Source: Rhizobium sp. BT04
Lineage (GTDB): Bacteria > Pseudomonadota > Alphaproteobacteria > Rhizobiales > Rhizobiaceae
NCBI RefSeq assembly: GCF_030053135.1
Contig: NZ_CP125647.1
Coordinates: 186,001 to 250,000 of the forward strand
Length of the DNA stretch: 64,000 nucleotides
Direction: 5' to 3'
A program made the position numbers and the translations under genes. The stretch's first letter is position 1. Each line of letters starts with the position of its first letter. Below the pieces are notes generated by a model that saw nothing but the letters and a program-made list of their open reading frames with translations, ran no database searches and was not told where the DNA came from. Shown in pieces: positions 1-7,910 of this stretch.

Positions 1-322
1 ACTCCTCGTTGAGCTGCGAAAAGATCGGGTAGATGCGGTCCAGCCACTCGATCACCGAGAGCTTCGTCCAGTCGAGATCGGCACGGTTGCGCACGAAGCA
101 CTGGAAGAAGTGATGATGGGTGTTGACGAGCCCCGGATAGACGAACCAGCCGGCAGCATCCTGCACGGTCGTGCCGGCAGGCAGCGCGTCGGCCCCGAGA
201 TTTTCGCCGATCGCCAGGATCGCCGGGCCGTCGGTCAGCAGATCGACATTGCGATGGACGGCCGGCCCCTTGCCCTCGTCGACGATCACGGCTGCGCAGT
301 TCTTCAGGAGATAACCAGCCAT
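1..322 (-). CDS. Amidohydrolase, 8-oxoguanine/guanine deaminase-like (3' part missing)
   Basis: The first 107 residues of a metal-dependent hydrolase are visible; the gene runs off the window edge. Seen: an N-terminal beta-sandwich stretch followed by VNTHHHFFQCF near residues 66-76, the metal-binding HxH strand of the amidohydrolase superfamily. The ending HHHFFQ is typical of the ATZ/TRZ branch, which includes 8-oxoguanine deaminase and hydroxyatrazine hydrolase, enzymes that remove amino groups from N-heterocycles. The ATG lies one base after the stop of the glutathione S-transferase gene, so it is the last visible gene of the Rieske operon. Inference: the operon degrades an aromatic or purine-like heterocycle. 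The exact substrate cannot be read from this fragment. Confidence 0.8.
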   Translation of the reverse strand, partial: MAGYLLKNCAAVIVDEGKGPAVHRNVDLLTDGPAILAIGENLGADALPAGTTVQDAAGWFVYPGLVNTHHHFFQCFVRNRADLDWTKLSVIEWLDRIYPIFSQLNEE

Positions 323-323
323 G

Positions 324-983
324 TCACGCCTCGCCCGGTTCGATATGAGGTTCGGGCTTCAGCTCGTGCAGCCGGTGAATACCTGGCATCTCGATAAACT
401 TGTCGAGGGCGCGCAGCGCCCGGGACCAGAGCCGGATCGCAGGATAAGCATCCAGCGTGACGCCGCCATCGGGCGCCAGCGCCACATAGGGAAAGCAGGC
501 GATGTCGGCAATTGTCGGCCGGTCGGCGGCGAGGAAACGCATGCCGCGAAGGCCCTGCTCGACAAGCCCGGCTTCAAGCTCGCGAAGGGCGGCGATGCCC
601 TGGGCCTGCAGAGCGCCAATATCGCCGGACCGCAACAGCATTTCATGGAGCCGTGCACCGCCGAGGCTTGCCGTCAGCCGGCCGGAGAAGGACAGCCATT
701 GCTGCACCCGCGCCGCTTCCTCGGCCTTACCACTGCCGAGCCATTCGGGTGCTGCCTTGGCAGCGAGATAGACGAGGATCGCCGACGATTCCGTCAGGAT
801 CAGATCGCCATCCTCCAGGATCGGAATGGAGCCTGCCGGGTTGAGCGCAAGCAGTTCGGGGCCGCGATGCTCGGCGCCCGGATGGAAATCCACCGGGCGC
901 AGGTCAAGCTTCACGCCGATCAGCGCCGCCATCAGGCGCACCTTGTAGCAACTGGGCGAGAGAATGTAGTCGTAGAGCTTCAT
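324..983 (-). CDS. Glutathione S-transferase family protein
   Basis: 219 residues, the usual length for a bacterial cytosolic GST. The N-terminal thioredoxin-like domain (about 1-80) begins MKLYDYILSPSCYKVR, with SPSC at the position where the glutathione-activating Ser/Cys sits. It continues to GSIPILEDGD and LTESSAILVYLA, the cis-proline strand and the ES pair that binds the glutathione gamma-glutamyl group. An all-helical C-terminal domain follows. The start overlaps the stop of the oxygenase catalytic subunit (ATGA) and the stop is one base before the amidohydrolase ATG, so it is translationally coupled within the operon. Inference: it conjugates or isomerises a reactive ring-oxidation product; a detoxifying role is equally possible. 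Confidence 0.85.
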   Translation of the reverse strand: MKLYDYILSPSCYKVRLMAALIGVKLDLRPVDFHPGAEHRGPELLALNPAGSIPILEDGDLILTESSAILVYLAAKAAPEWLGSGKAEEAARVQQWLSFSGRLTASLGGARLHEMLLRSGDIGALQAQGIAALRELEAGLVEQGLRGMRFLAADRPTIADIACFPYVALAPDGGVTLDAYPAIRLWSRALRALDKFIEMPGIHRLHELKPEPHIEPGEA

Positions 984-1825
984 TGCGCCACCAGCTGCGC
1001 GCCGTAGGTATAGTTATGACGCTTCAGCCAGCGCCGGTAGGCGATCGATGTCAGATCGGCTCGCGTCGGGATTTCCATGCCGGGGTCGAGCGGCAGGAGC
1101 CGCGGGATCTGGTTTTCGAGGATCGACCGGTCCTGGAGAAAGATCGTCTGCTGGAAATGGATGAGGTCGGTCATCGCGGTTTCGTCGTCGAAGAGCGCCA
1201 TCCATGGCCAGACGTCGCAGAGGTCCTCAGCCAGCGGCTGCACGAAGAGCGTGATGACATCCCATTCGCTCGGGCGCGGCGGGCAGGTCTTGTAAAGCAC
1301 GGAGCAGGTGGGTGCCGGCACGCGGTACATGTATTCCGTCGTGATCCCGCCGCTTGCCGACTTGGCGGCCTGCGGCTGGTAGAATTTCACCTGCGTTGCC
1401 CAGACCTCGTCTTCTTCCTCGCGGATCTCGACCTTGTAGTTCTGGACCTCGGTGTGCGGCTCCGCGCCGAGAATGTCGGTGTGGACGAAGGGGAAATGGG
1501 CGATGTCGAGGAAGTTCTCGACAGCGCGCAGGGGCGAGCAGCGCACCCGCACCACGCCGACATCGACGAAGCGGCGGCCGGGCTGGTCAGCCTCGGGAAT
1601 GGGGAAAAGCTCCTTCTTCGGCTCGCCGAGGGAGGACCAGACATGACCGTAACGCACACGCACCGGCAGAACACGGCCGTCTCTGCCCGTCACCTTCGCA
1701 TTGCCATCGGCATCGCACGCCACTTCGATCGGCTCGCCCATCAACGCCGTCGTGCGACCTGCGCTGTCGAGCTGGCTGAAAAGCCCGACAGGATACCATT
1801 CGTCGATCATCGCCTGCATGGTCAT
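980..1825 (-). CDS. Rieske oxygenase catalytic-domain protein (no Rieske centre)
   Basis: 281 residues matching the C-terminal catalytic domain of monooxygenase-type Rieske oxygenases (VanA and related O-demethylases). The mononuclear iron motif is visible as NFLDIAHFPFVHTDILG, with Asp107, His110 and His115. No CxH...CxxH Rieske motif is present in the chain. The missing [2Fe-2S] domain is encoded by the next gene upstream, whose stop overlaps this start (ATGA). The usual single polypeptide of about 340-450 residues is therefore split in two. The stop overlaps the GST start. The role inferred is oxidative ring hydroxylation or demethylation with electrons from the Rieske protein; no reductase gene is visible in the window. 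Confidence 0.85.
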   Translation of the reverse strand: MTMQAMIDEWYPVGLFSQLDSAGRTTALMGEPIEVACDADGNAKVTGRDGRVLPVRVRYGHVWSSLGEPKKELFPIPEADQPGRRFVDVGVVRVRCSPLRAVENFLDIAHFPFVHTDILGAEPHTEVQNYKVEIREEEDEVWATQVKFYQPQAAKSASGGITTEYMYRVPAPTCSVLYKTCPPRPSEWDVITLFVQPLAEDLCDVWPWMALFDDETAMTDLIHFQQTIFLQDRSILENQIPRLLPLDPGMEIPTRADLTSIAYRRWLKRHNYTYGAQLVAQ

Positions 1826-2472
1826 TGCGCGATCTCCCTCTGAAGACCCTCAGCCCGGCGGCGCAGGCTCTCGGCGGCGCGTGAAGCGCCGATGCCCGCC
1901 GCGGGGCCGGCGTCAGCCTTCAGCAGCACATGGATCAGCGTCTGTCCGTCTACCAAAGGGGATAATAGCAGACAGACGGCCCCGGTGGATGCGTCGATTT
2001 CGACAAGACCGTCAGGACTCGCCTTCGCACCCGCCGCCGCCTCGATCGCCGCGATGCCGGCGAACGCCGTCAGGGAACGCAGGGCAACAAGGCCGTCAAG
2101 CCTCGGCGGCTTCGACGCCGGCGCGCCCACGGCCACCCAGATCACGCTGCCGGCTTCCTCGACCTCATGGGTGGCGACGCGGATGGTTTCCGGCGGCGTC
2201 AGCCCCGGGTGGGCGGGAATGCGCAGACAATGTCCTGCCCGGTCATAGCTCCAGCCGTGATAGATGCAGGAAAGGGCCTCGCCGCGCACGAAGCCGTGAG
2301 ACAGGCGCATACCGCGATGCGGACAGCGATCTGCCGATGCCGATATGCGCCCCGAGGCGCTGCGCCACAGGGCAATCGATCCCAATGCCGTCCGCGCCGG
2401 CATCGCGGTTCCGGCCGGCAGATCCCGGGAGAGGGCGACTGGCGTCCAAAAGCCGGTCGTATCGGATGGCAT
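1822..2472 (-). CDS. Stand-alone Rieske [2Fe-2S] protein, oxygenase partner
   Basis: 216 residues from the ATG at 2472, chosen because AGGA stands about nine bases upstream; longer in-frame starts lack this. The Rieske motif is complete: Cys50-x-His52 (CPHRG) and Cys69-x2-His72 (CIYHGW), as in ring-hydroxylating oxygenases. The C-terminal ~130 residues show no motif I recognise and lack the iron-binding D/H/H set, which is in the following gene. It is the first gene of the operon Rieske / catalytic subunit / GST / amidohydrolase, each pair overlapping or nearly so. Inference: it feeds electrons to the catalytic subunit in a heteromeric oxygenase. Confidence 0.85.
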   Translation of the reverse strand: MPSDTTGFWTPVALSRDLPAGTAMPARTALGSIALWRSASGRISASADRCPHRGMRLSHGFVRGEALSCIYHGWSYDRAGHCLRIPAHPGLTPPETIRVATHEVEEAGSVIWVAVGAPASKPPRLDGLVALRSLTAFAGIAAIEAAAGAKASPDGLVEIDASTGAVCLLLSPLVDGQTLIHVLLKADAGPAAGIGASRAAESLRRRAEGLQREIAQ

Positions 2473-2614
2473 GACGAGACTTCCTGAACCTATCTGTTTT
2501 GCCGAGCACGCTCCACCCCAGGGCATCGTGCTCAACGCCCCACGTTTGCATAATTATTTCGCATTGGCAACGTTGATTAAATTATATGCACACACCAAAA
2601 GATTGCGCTCGGCG
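2473..2614 (-). promoter_or_regulatory. Probable promoter region of the Rieske operon
   Basis: This gap is markedly AT-rich (around 2548-2600, with TTTGCATAATTATTTCGC and TTGATTAAATTATATG) against GC-rich flanks. It precedes the first gene of the minus-strand operon, so the promoter and any regulator site should lie here. No recognisable operator or adjacent regulator gene was found. Confidence 0.4.
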
Positions 2615-2881
2615 CTAGACTGTTTCGCCGCTAATCGCCGTGCGTTCTATGCTCTCGACCCAGACGTCGATCGGCCCAAGAGAGCAGCCCACCTCCAGCA
2701 TGTCGATCAGATCCTCCGGTCCTGAAACCTCAACCTCGATCCGCATCGAACTCGTATGAGATATGCTGTGCGAGAGCCCGAGCTTGGCGGCATGACGCCG
2801 GATCCAGGGGACAAAGGAGGCGGCCTTGAGATCGCCGACAATCGTCATCCGCTCCTGGAGGTGGCTTGTATCTTGTCCCAT
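2615..2881 (-). CDS. Acylphosphatase-like small protein, catalytic residues replaced
   Basis: 88 residues, the normal acylphosphatase length, with the fold pattern in order: an opening strand (TIVGDLKAASFVPWIRRHA), helix, AKLGLSHSISHTSS, then RIEVEVSGPEDLIDML and a final strand ending WVESIE. In true acylphosphatases the first loop reads GxVQGVxFR with a catalytic Arg, and the second strand carries a catalytic Asn. Here the Arg position is Val (SFVPW) and the Asn position is His (SISH). Family assignment is by this pattern. I infer it is not an active acylphosphatase and may bind a ligand or RNA instead. It stands alone between the Rieske operon promoter and a repeat element. Confidence 0.6.
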   Translation of the reverse strand: MGQDTSHLQERMTIVGDLKAASFVPWIRRHAAKLGLSHSISHTSSMRIEVEVSGPEDLIDMLEVGCSLGPIDVWVESIERTAISGETV

Positions 2882-3075
2882 GCTTCGTCCCTGCTTTCCC
2901 TCACCACAGCGCCTGAACGAACGTGGGAAGGATCATCGTCGAAGCAAGGATATGGCGTTTGAGTTTTCTTTGCAAAAGCTCTCCGGCCGTATTGCCCGGC
3001 AGTGCCGTCACACGGCGCAAGCCCGTATTTTGCAAGGAGACAGATCGCCTGGCGCGCATATTGGCGGCACGCTGC

Positions 3076-3177
3076 CTAGAGCGGTTCAGCTTTTAGGAAG
3101 CGCCGAACCGCTCTCCCTTTGTATTTACGCAATTCCGGACGGAAAACCGCTTCGCACTTTTCCTGGCATTGCTCTAG
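3076..3177. repeat. Mosaic palindromic intergenic repeat, rhizobial type
   Basis: The unit is bounded by CTAGAGC (3076-3082) and its inverse GCTCTAG (3171-3177). The first half is a hairpin: GAGCGGTTC (3079-3087) pairs with GAACCGCTC (3105-3113). The second half, with ACGCAATTCCGGACG and AAAACCGC, matches in inverse orientation the repeat at 10636. The right boundary supplies the TAG stop of the neighbouring GNAT gene. It resembles the RIME-type mosaic repeats of Rhizobiaceae; that name is from memory. Confidence 0.7.
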
Positions 3178-4049
3178 CCTAACGCATGGCCGGCCAGACC
3201 ATAAACCGTCGGTTCGCCGCTCTTCCCATTCAGGAAACTGCGCCCCCTAGACATGGTCGTAACCGTGTCCGAGACGGCGAGCCGGCTCTGTTGAAGGAAC
3301 TCGGCGAACAGGCCTTTCTGCCGCGTATCGACACGTGCGAACCCGCCTGCCAAATCCTTGAGATGCACGGCGGTAAGATTGATCGCGTCCTGATCGTTGC
3401 TCGCCACGATCGGACCGACCACATGGCCACGTCCGAACTCGCGACACATGGAATAGCCGACGATTTCGCCGTCGCGCCGGAGCGTACAAATCGACGCACC
3501 CTCTGAAAGCAACGCGACCAACTTCTCGCGATCGGTGCCGAAGGCTCGCCTATCGAAGGCGTTGATCTCCTCGATTTTGCCGCTGGACAGCTCGCTCAAC
3601 TGCCCATTCAGCTCCGGCAGGGGAGGGAGCTCAGGCGCAACATTCCCCTGGTATTGATAGACAATTGCTTCTTTGGTGAACCCGAGCGAAACGTAAAGCC
3701 TGTAAGCCGCATGGGTCGAATTCAGGCTCAGATTGCGGTCGCCGCACTTCTCAAACACCTGCTCCATGAGCCATCGCCCGGTCCCTTGCGCCTGGGTGCG
3801 CGGCGACGTGATCACCAGCCCGATCGTGGCGAAATCATCCCCATGCGGAAACCACATCGCGCTTCCGAAGACGCGTCCAATGCCATCGACGGCGACGATA
3901 CCCCGGCCGGCGCGCCGCAGGAAATCCCAGTCCTTGGGCCGATGCGGCCAGCCGACGCCGATCGACAGTGCGTGAAGCAGGCCGACATCGACACTGTCTA
4001 TATCCTGCGCAATCAATTCGAACGATTTCAGGCGCACTGATTTCTGCAT
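3174..4049 (-). CDS. Two-domain GNAT N-acetyltransferase
   Basis: 291 residues. The N-terminal GNAT domain (about 15-140) contains WPHRPKDW, an acceptor loop, and RTQAQGTGRWLMEQVF as the acetyl-CoA pyrophosphate loop (Q-x-x-G-x-G/A form), followed by LYVSLGF. The C-terminal half (about 150-285) resembles the GNAT-derived domain Acetyltransf_18. The protein is a paralogue of the gene at 13882: both share WPHR-x-DW, a C-terminal AFG-x-DR segment and an RVDT segment. The substrate is unknown. The stop codon TAG lies within the boundary of the palindromic repeat at 3076. It is divergent from the deacylase operon, with about 300 bases between. Confidence 0.8.
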   Translation of the reverse strand: MQKSVRLKSFELIAQDIDSVDVGLLHALSIGVGWPHRPKDWDFLRRAGRGIVAVDGIGRVFGSAMWFPHGDDFATIGLVITSPRTQAQGTGRWLMEQVFEKCGDRNLSLNSTHAAYRLYVSLGFTKEAIVYQYQGNVAPELPPLPELNGQLSELSSGKIEEINAFDRRAFGTDREKLVALLSEGASICTLRRDGEIVGYSMCREFGRGHVVGPIVASNDQDAINLTAVHLKDLAGGFARVDTRQKGLFAEFLQQSRLAVSDTVTTMSRGRSFLNGKSGEPTVYGLAGHALG

Positions 4050-4348
4050 TTTCGGGTATCCGCTCCGCTCGCCAGATCACCAAACCCCACCAGAGGTAGA
4101 CAGTGTTCCTGCGCCGATTGCAACCAAGTCGCAATATTGCACGCCAAGGCCGGCAGGATTGGCTTGTTCGTCGCATCAATTCGAAATCTTCCGCTGAAGC
4201 GAGGCCCCACTCAGCAGGCAAAACTCCTGCCTTTGCTTAGGCTAGCCAGCAGCTAGAACTTCTCATTTTATGCATGTCGCAACGCCGGAACCGCTGCACG
4301 CTTCCAGGCGACATGCATCAGACCACTCCAACGGCAACTTGGTCACTC
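4050..4348. other. Intergenic region between divergent genes, with repeat fragment
   Basis: About 300 bases separating the GNAT gene from the deacylase operon; both promoters should lie here. At about 4284-4312 there is a fragment (CCGGAACCGCTGCACGCTTCC) that matches, in inverse orientation, the repeat piece at 12741. An alternative ATG at 4313 with AGGCG just upstream would add 12 residues to the next gene but sits at the edge of this repeat fragment. Nothing else identifiable. Confidence 0.45.
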
Positions 4349-5476
4349 ATGGACGTCAAGGAAATTCTCGCGAGGTTGATCGCATTCCCCTCCGTTGTCG
4401 GCACGCCGAACGGCGCAATTGCCGACTGGATCGGTGACTATTGCCGGACGGCGGGAGCCGATGTGACGGTCCATCTCGGCCCCGAAGGTGACCGTTACAA
4501 CCTCTTTGCGACTGTCGGGCCGCGCGAAGGCCGAGGCTACATTCTGTCCGGGCACATGGATGTCGTGCCGGCCGGTGAACGAGAGTGGAGTTCGGATCCT
4601 TTCGTCCTGCGTGCCGAGGACGACAGGCTTTACGGACGCGGCACCACCGATATGAAAGGCTTTCTCGCCTGTGCCCTGGCGGCATTGCCGAAGCTTGCCG
4701 CCATGAACCTGCGGCGGCCAATTCACCTTGCCTTCTCCTACGACGAGGAGGCGGGCAGCCGTGGCGTACCGCATCTCATTGCCGAGCTGCCAAACCTGTG
4801 CGATGCCCCGCTGGGGGCGATCATCGGCGAACCGAGCCGGATGCAGGCCGTGCGGGCGCATAAGGGCAAGGCAGCCGTCCGGCTCGAGGTGATCGGCCGG
4901 TCGGGGCATTCCTCACGCCCCGATCTCGGGCTTAACGCCATTCACGCCATGGCCAATCTGATCACAGCGGTCGCGGAATACGGCAAGTCCCTTACATCAG
5001 GCCCTTTCCACCATGATTTCGCGCCTCCCTACTCGTCGTTGCAGGTTGGTGTCATTGCCGGAGGCCAGGCGGTCAACATCATTCCGGATCGCTGCATCTG
5101 CGATGTAGAGGTCCGCGCTGTGCCTGATATCTCACCGTCATCTCTGCTCGAGCCGGTAAGGGCCAAGCTCGCCGTACTCAGGGACCAGGGCTTCGAGGTG
5201 GGCTGGCAGGAGCTGAGCGCCTATCCCGGACTTGCGCTCCCCGAAGGCAGCCAACTCGCAACCCTGCTGAGGGAATTGACAGGGCAGGAGCCGCTTGCTG
5301 CCGTGAGCTACGGCACGGAGGCCGGCCTCTATCAGCAGGCTGGCATCGATTCCATCATTTGCGGGCCCGGGGATATCGGCCGCGCGCACCGGCCCGACGA
5401 ATATATCGAGGTTGGCGAGCTCGCGGCATGCCAGACGATGATCGAGGAGCTCGGCACCCACCTTGCCGAAGGCTGA
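4349..5476 (+). CDS. M20 deacylase, acetylornithine deacetylase (ArgE) family
   Basis: 375 residues from the ATG at 4349 (MDVKEILARLIAFPSVV), the usual ArgE opening; the upstream ATG at 4313 is possible. Zinc and catalytic residues are in place: GHMDVVP, then RGTTDMKG with the bridging Asp, the catalytic/ligand Glu pair in YDEEAGSRG, a Glu in IIGEPS, and the last His in GRAHRPDEY. The dimerisation domain occupies roughly residues 175-285. The family hydrolyses N-acyl amino acids, classically N-acetylornithine to ornithine. Its neighbours (hydroxyacid dehydrogenase, cupin) are not arginine biosynthesis genes, so a catabolic N-acyl amino-acid substrate is more likely. First gene of a three-gene operon. 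Confidence 0.85.
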   Translation: MDVKEILARLIAFPSVVGTPNGAIADWIGDYCRTAGADVTVHLGPEGDRYNLFATVGPREGRGYILSGHMDVVPAGEREWSSDPFVLRAEDDRLYGRGTTDMKGFLACALAALPKLAAMNLRRPIHLAFSYDEEAGSRGVPHLIAELPNLCDAPLGAIIGEPSRMQAVRAHKGKAAVRLEVIGRSGHSSRPDLGLNAIHAMANLITAVAEYGKSLTSGPFHHDFAPPYSSLQVGVIAGGQAVNIIPDRCICDVEVRAVPDISPSSLLEPVRAKLAVLRDQGFEVGWQELSAYPGLALPEGSQLATLLRELTGQEPLAAVSYGTEAGLYQQAGIDSIICGPGDIGRAHRPDEYIEVGELAACQTMIEELGTHLAEG

Positions 5477-5489
5477 AGGAAGGTTTTCC

Positions 5490-6413
5490 ATGGCGTTTCT
5501 CTTCAATTCCGATGCCACACGCGGGGCAATTTTCCAGGAGATTTTTGCGCGCGAGCTTCCGGATCTGGAGTTCGTCGGGCAGGGCCAACCGGTGGATCCG
5601 GACAAGGTACGCTATCTCTTGACCTGGACGGTCCCCAGCGACATCTCGCGCTACCGCAATCTGGAAGTGCTGTTTTCCATCGGCGCCGGCGTCGATCAAT
5701 TCAAACAAGACAGCGTGCCGGAGCCTGTAGCAGTCGTCCGCATGGTCGAGGATGGCATTATCCGGATGATGCAGGAATACGTCACTCTTGGCGTCCTGAC
5801 GCTCCACCGGGAGATGCTCGCCTATCGGGAGCTGCAGAAGCAGTCTGTCTGGCAGACCCTCGCCGCACCGCAGGCCATCCGGCGCAGAATAGGCTTCCTG
5901 GGTCTCGGCATCCTGGCGCAGGCGGCCATCGAGCGTTTGAAGCCGTTTCGATTTCCTCTCGCAGGATGGAGCCGAAGCAAAAAGCAAATTGACGGCGTCG
6001 CCTGTCATCATGGCACGGATGGGCTTGTCGATTTTCTGGCAGAGACGGACATTCTGGTCTGCCTGCTGCCGCTCACCGATGAGACGCGCGGCATTCTCAA
6101 TGCCGAACTCTTCTCCCAACTGCCGGTCGGCGCACGACTGTTGCATGTAGGTCGCGGGGCCCACCTCGACCAGACCGCACTGATCGAGGCGCTCGATCAT
6201 GGCCGTCTCGCCGCGGCAATGCTCGACGTCACCGACCCCGAGCCGCTGCCGGCAGACCATCCGCTCTGGCAACATCCGAAAGTGGCGATCACGCCGCATA
6301 TCGCTTCCGTCACGCAGCCGGAGACGGCAGCGCACTCGGTCGTTGACAATATCCGGCGCCACCGCGCCGGTGAAAATCTGATCGGCCTGGTCGATCGGAC
6401 ACGCGGTTATTAA
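5490..6413 (+). CDS. D-2-hydroxyacid dehydrogenase, GhrA-like (glyoxylate/hydroxypyruvate reductase)
   Basis: 307 residues; the ATG at 5490 follows AAGGAAGG, while upstream in-frame starts do not. The NAD(P) site GFLGLGILAQAA is near residue 137. The catalytic set is visible: Arg in VGRGAHLDQ, Glu in DVTDPEPLP, and His in ITPHIASVT, in the family order R-E-H. Short GhrA-type enzymes of this length reduce glyoxylate and hydroxypyruvate. The gene starts 13 bases after the deacylase stop and is followed 14 bases later by the cupin, so it is co-transcribed. Substrate inferred only. Confidence 0.85.
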   Translation: MAFLFNSDATRGAIFQEIFARELPDLEFVGQGQPVDPDKVRYLLTWTVPSDISRYRNLEVLFSIGAGVDQFKQDSVPEPVAVVRMVEDGIIRMMQEYVTLGVLTLHREMLAYRELQKQSVWQTLAAPQAIRRRIGFLGLGILAQAAIERLKPFRFPLAGWSRSKKQIDGVACHHGTDGLVDFLAETDILVCLLPLTDETRGILNAELFSQLPVGARLLHVGRGAHLDQTALIEALDHGRLAAAMLDVTDPEPLPADHPLWQHPKVAITPHIASVTQPETAAHSVVDNIRRHRAGENLIGLVDRTRGY

Positions 6414-6427
6414 ACGAGGAAAATGCA

Positions 6428-6784
6428 ATGTCGCTTCTGTTGACCATCGATACCGAGCCGAATTTTACGCCAAAGCAGTCCCTCCCGGACGCAGAACGGC
6501 TGATCTCGGGCAGTCCGGCCTACAAGACCTGGGCACAAGATGCCTCGAAAGGTGAGAAGGTGCTCACCGGCATTTGGGAAGCGACGCCCGGCGAACACCA
6601 TTCCATCAAGGGCACGGTCTACGAATTCTGCCACATCCTTTCCGGCGTCGTTGAAATCGATGAGAAGGGCGGCGGGACGAAGACCTACCGCGCCGGCGAT
6701 AGCTTCGTGATGAAGCCTGGTTTTGTCGGCGTCTGGCGCACCATCGAAACCGTACGCAAGATCTACGTCTGCGTTTACGACTGA
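6428..6784 (+). CDS. Small cupin domain protein (DUF861/cupin_3 type)
   Basis: 118 residues, a single cupin barrel. Visible strands include GIWEATPGEHHSIKG, YEFCHILSGVVEID, and YRAGDSFVMKPGFVGVW, matching the cupin_3 (ureidoglycine aminohydrolase-like) pattern, with a likely metal site at the E-x-C-H segment. Last gene of the operon with the ArgE-like and GhrA-like genes; start preceded by GAGGAAAATGCA. Members of this group are often of unknown function. A role linked to the amino-acid or ureide chemistry of the operon is inference. Confidence 0.8.
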   Translation: MSLLLTIDTEPNFTPKQSLPDAERLISGSPAYKTWAQDASKGEKVLTGIWEATPGEHHSIKGTVYEFCHILSGVVEIDEKGGGTKTYRAGDSFVMKPGFVGVWRTIETVRKIYVCVYD

Positions 6785-6796
6785 GCGACCGCCGAC

Positions 6797-6823
6797 GAGG
6801 CGCGCCGAATGACGGCGCGCCTC
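6797..6823. terminator. Bidirectional hairpin between convergent genes
   Basis: A perfect 10-bp stem, GAGGCGCGCC (6797-6806) and GGCGCGCCTC (6814-6823), with a 7-base loop. It lies just after the cupin stop and before the convergent bicupin stop. No strong T run follows on either side, so terminator function is inferred from stability and position. Confidence 0.6.
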
Positions 6824-6871
6824 CGATATCGGCAATCATGTGCTGAACAGCAGACGGGGCCGCTGATCCGG

Positions 6872-7591
6872 TTAACTCTCCAGGCCTTCGACGATGGCAA
6901 AGATCTTCTTGAGGTTGCCGTGAATTGAAAGGCGGTTGATCGTCCCGCGACCGACGAAGATCGCGTCCCCCGGCCCGACCGATGTTTTCGTCCCGTCTCC
7001 ATCAGTCACATCAGCCTGCCCTTCCAGGATATACATCAATTCATGGACGGGATGAGGGCGCGACAGCCGGACGTGCGGCGTCGTCGCCCAAACACCTGCC
7101 CGAAAGCCGGCCGCTTCGTCCAAATATGCCCTGAACTGACTGCACTGCGGCGTGTTTCCCTCCACGAACTGCGCCAGAGGCGGCGCGGAAGGGGCAAGTG
7201 CCACATCCCTGTCGATCGCCACCATGCCTGGCGTTCTCAATGTTGCCGCGGTTGTCGCACAGAAAATCCAGCGCGTGCCTTTTTCCGCTTCCGCCGTGAT
7301 CGCCTCGCCCCGGCCGATGACCACGCTGTCGCCGGGGGTCAGATGAACCGTCAGGCCGCTCGACTGCAGGACAAGACGCCCTGACACGACGACCAGCGAT
7401 TCCGTATGGGGAAAGCTCGCGATCGAGGCCTTTCCGTTCCAATGGACTGATCCGGCCGAAACTCCGCCCGAGGCGCTCCAGGCGATGTCGCGGCCGGCTC
7501 CGAATATGTCGTCTGGTCCCAGGGCGTTTCGCGTGCCTTCCGGGGCGGACCCGCTTTTCGCCTCGAAGAGGAGAATGGTTTTACCGGTCAT
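6872..7591 (-). CDS. Bicupin protein
   Basis: 239 residues with two cupin barrels. The first (about 45-110) shows HTESLVVVSGRLVLQ and LTPGDSVVIGRGEAI. The second (about 150-235) shows HPVHELMYILEGQADV and VGPGDAIFVGRGTINRL. The second barrel keeps His and Glu candidates for metal binding; in the first the equivalents are less clear. The protein may be a bicupin regulator or an enzyme of the ureidoglycine aminohydrolase/oxalate-decarboxylase type; I cannot decide. It is convergent with the cupin operon and divergent from the FAD oxidase gene, 320 bases away, suggesting a shared regulatory region with the amine catabolic genes. Confidence 0.75.
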   Translation of the reverse strand: MTGKTILLFEAKSGSAPEGTRNALGPDDIFGAGRDIAWSASGGVSAGSVHWNGKASIASFPHTESLVVVSGRLVLQSSGLTVHLTPGDSVVIGRGEAITAEAEKGTRWIFCATTAATLRTPGMVAIDRDVALAPSAPPLAQFVEGNTPQCSQFRAYLDEAAGFRAGVWATTPHVRLSRPHPVHELMYILEGQADVTDGDGTKTSVGPGDAIFVGRGTINRLSIHGNLKKIFAIVEGLES

Positions 7592-7910
7592 CGTGTAACT
7601 CCCGTTTTAGCGCGATATTCATAGGTTTGGTGCTGGGGTTTGGTGCCGGTGCCAATCCGCGCCTGGGTGCCGGTGCGGTTGTTCGGACCGGCTGCCTCAC
7701 ACCCGGGCATGGGACCGAATTCCGCATAGATCCTAATCTATGGCTTCCGGGGGTGGACTGCGGAGTTGGCGCATAAACAGAATATGCTGTGGTTTGCCGC
7801 CCCGAACACAGGCAATTGTTGCGAAACAAGGCCGCCTGCGCCGCACCCCTCCAACGCCAGCGGGCATATACTTCATGCATTCGGATTGACGAGCATAAGG
7901 GCATGCGCCG
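7592..7910. other. Divergent intergenic region, bicupin / FAD oxidase
   Basis: About 320 bases without a gene. The part near 7625-7675 has an imperfect repetition of GGTTTGGTGC/GGGTGCCGGTGC. Promoters for both directions should lie here. A short partly palindromic stretch, TAGATCCTAATCTA, is at 7729-7742. No recognised operator. Confidence 0.35.
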
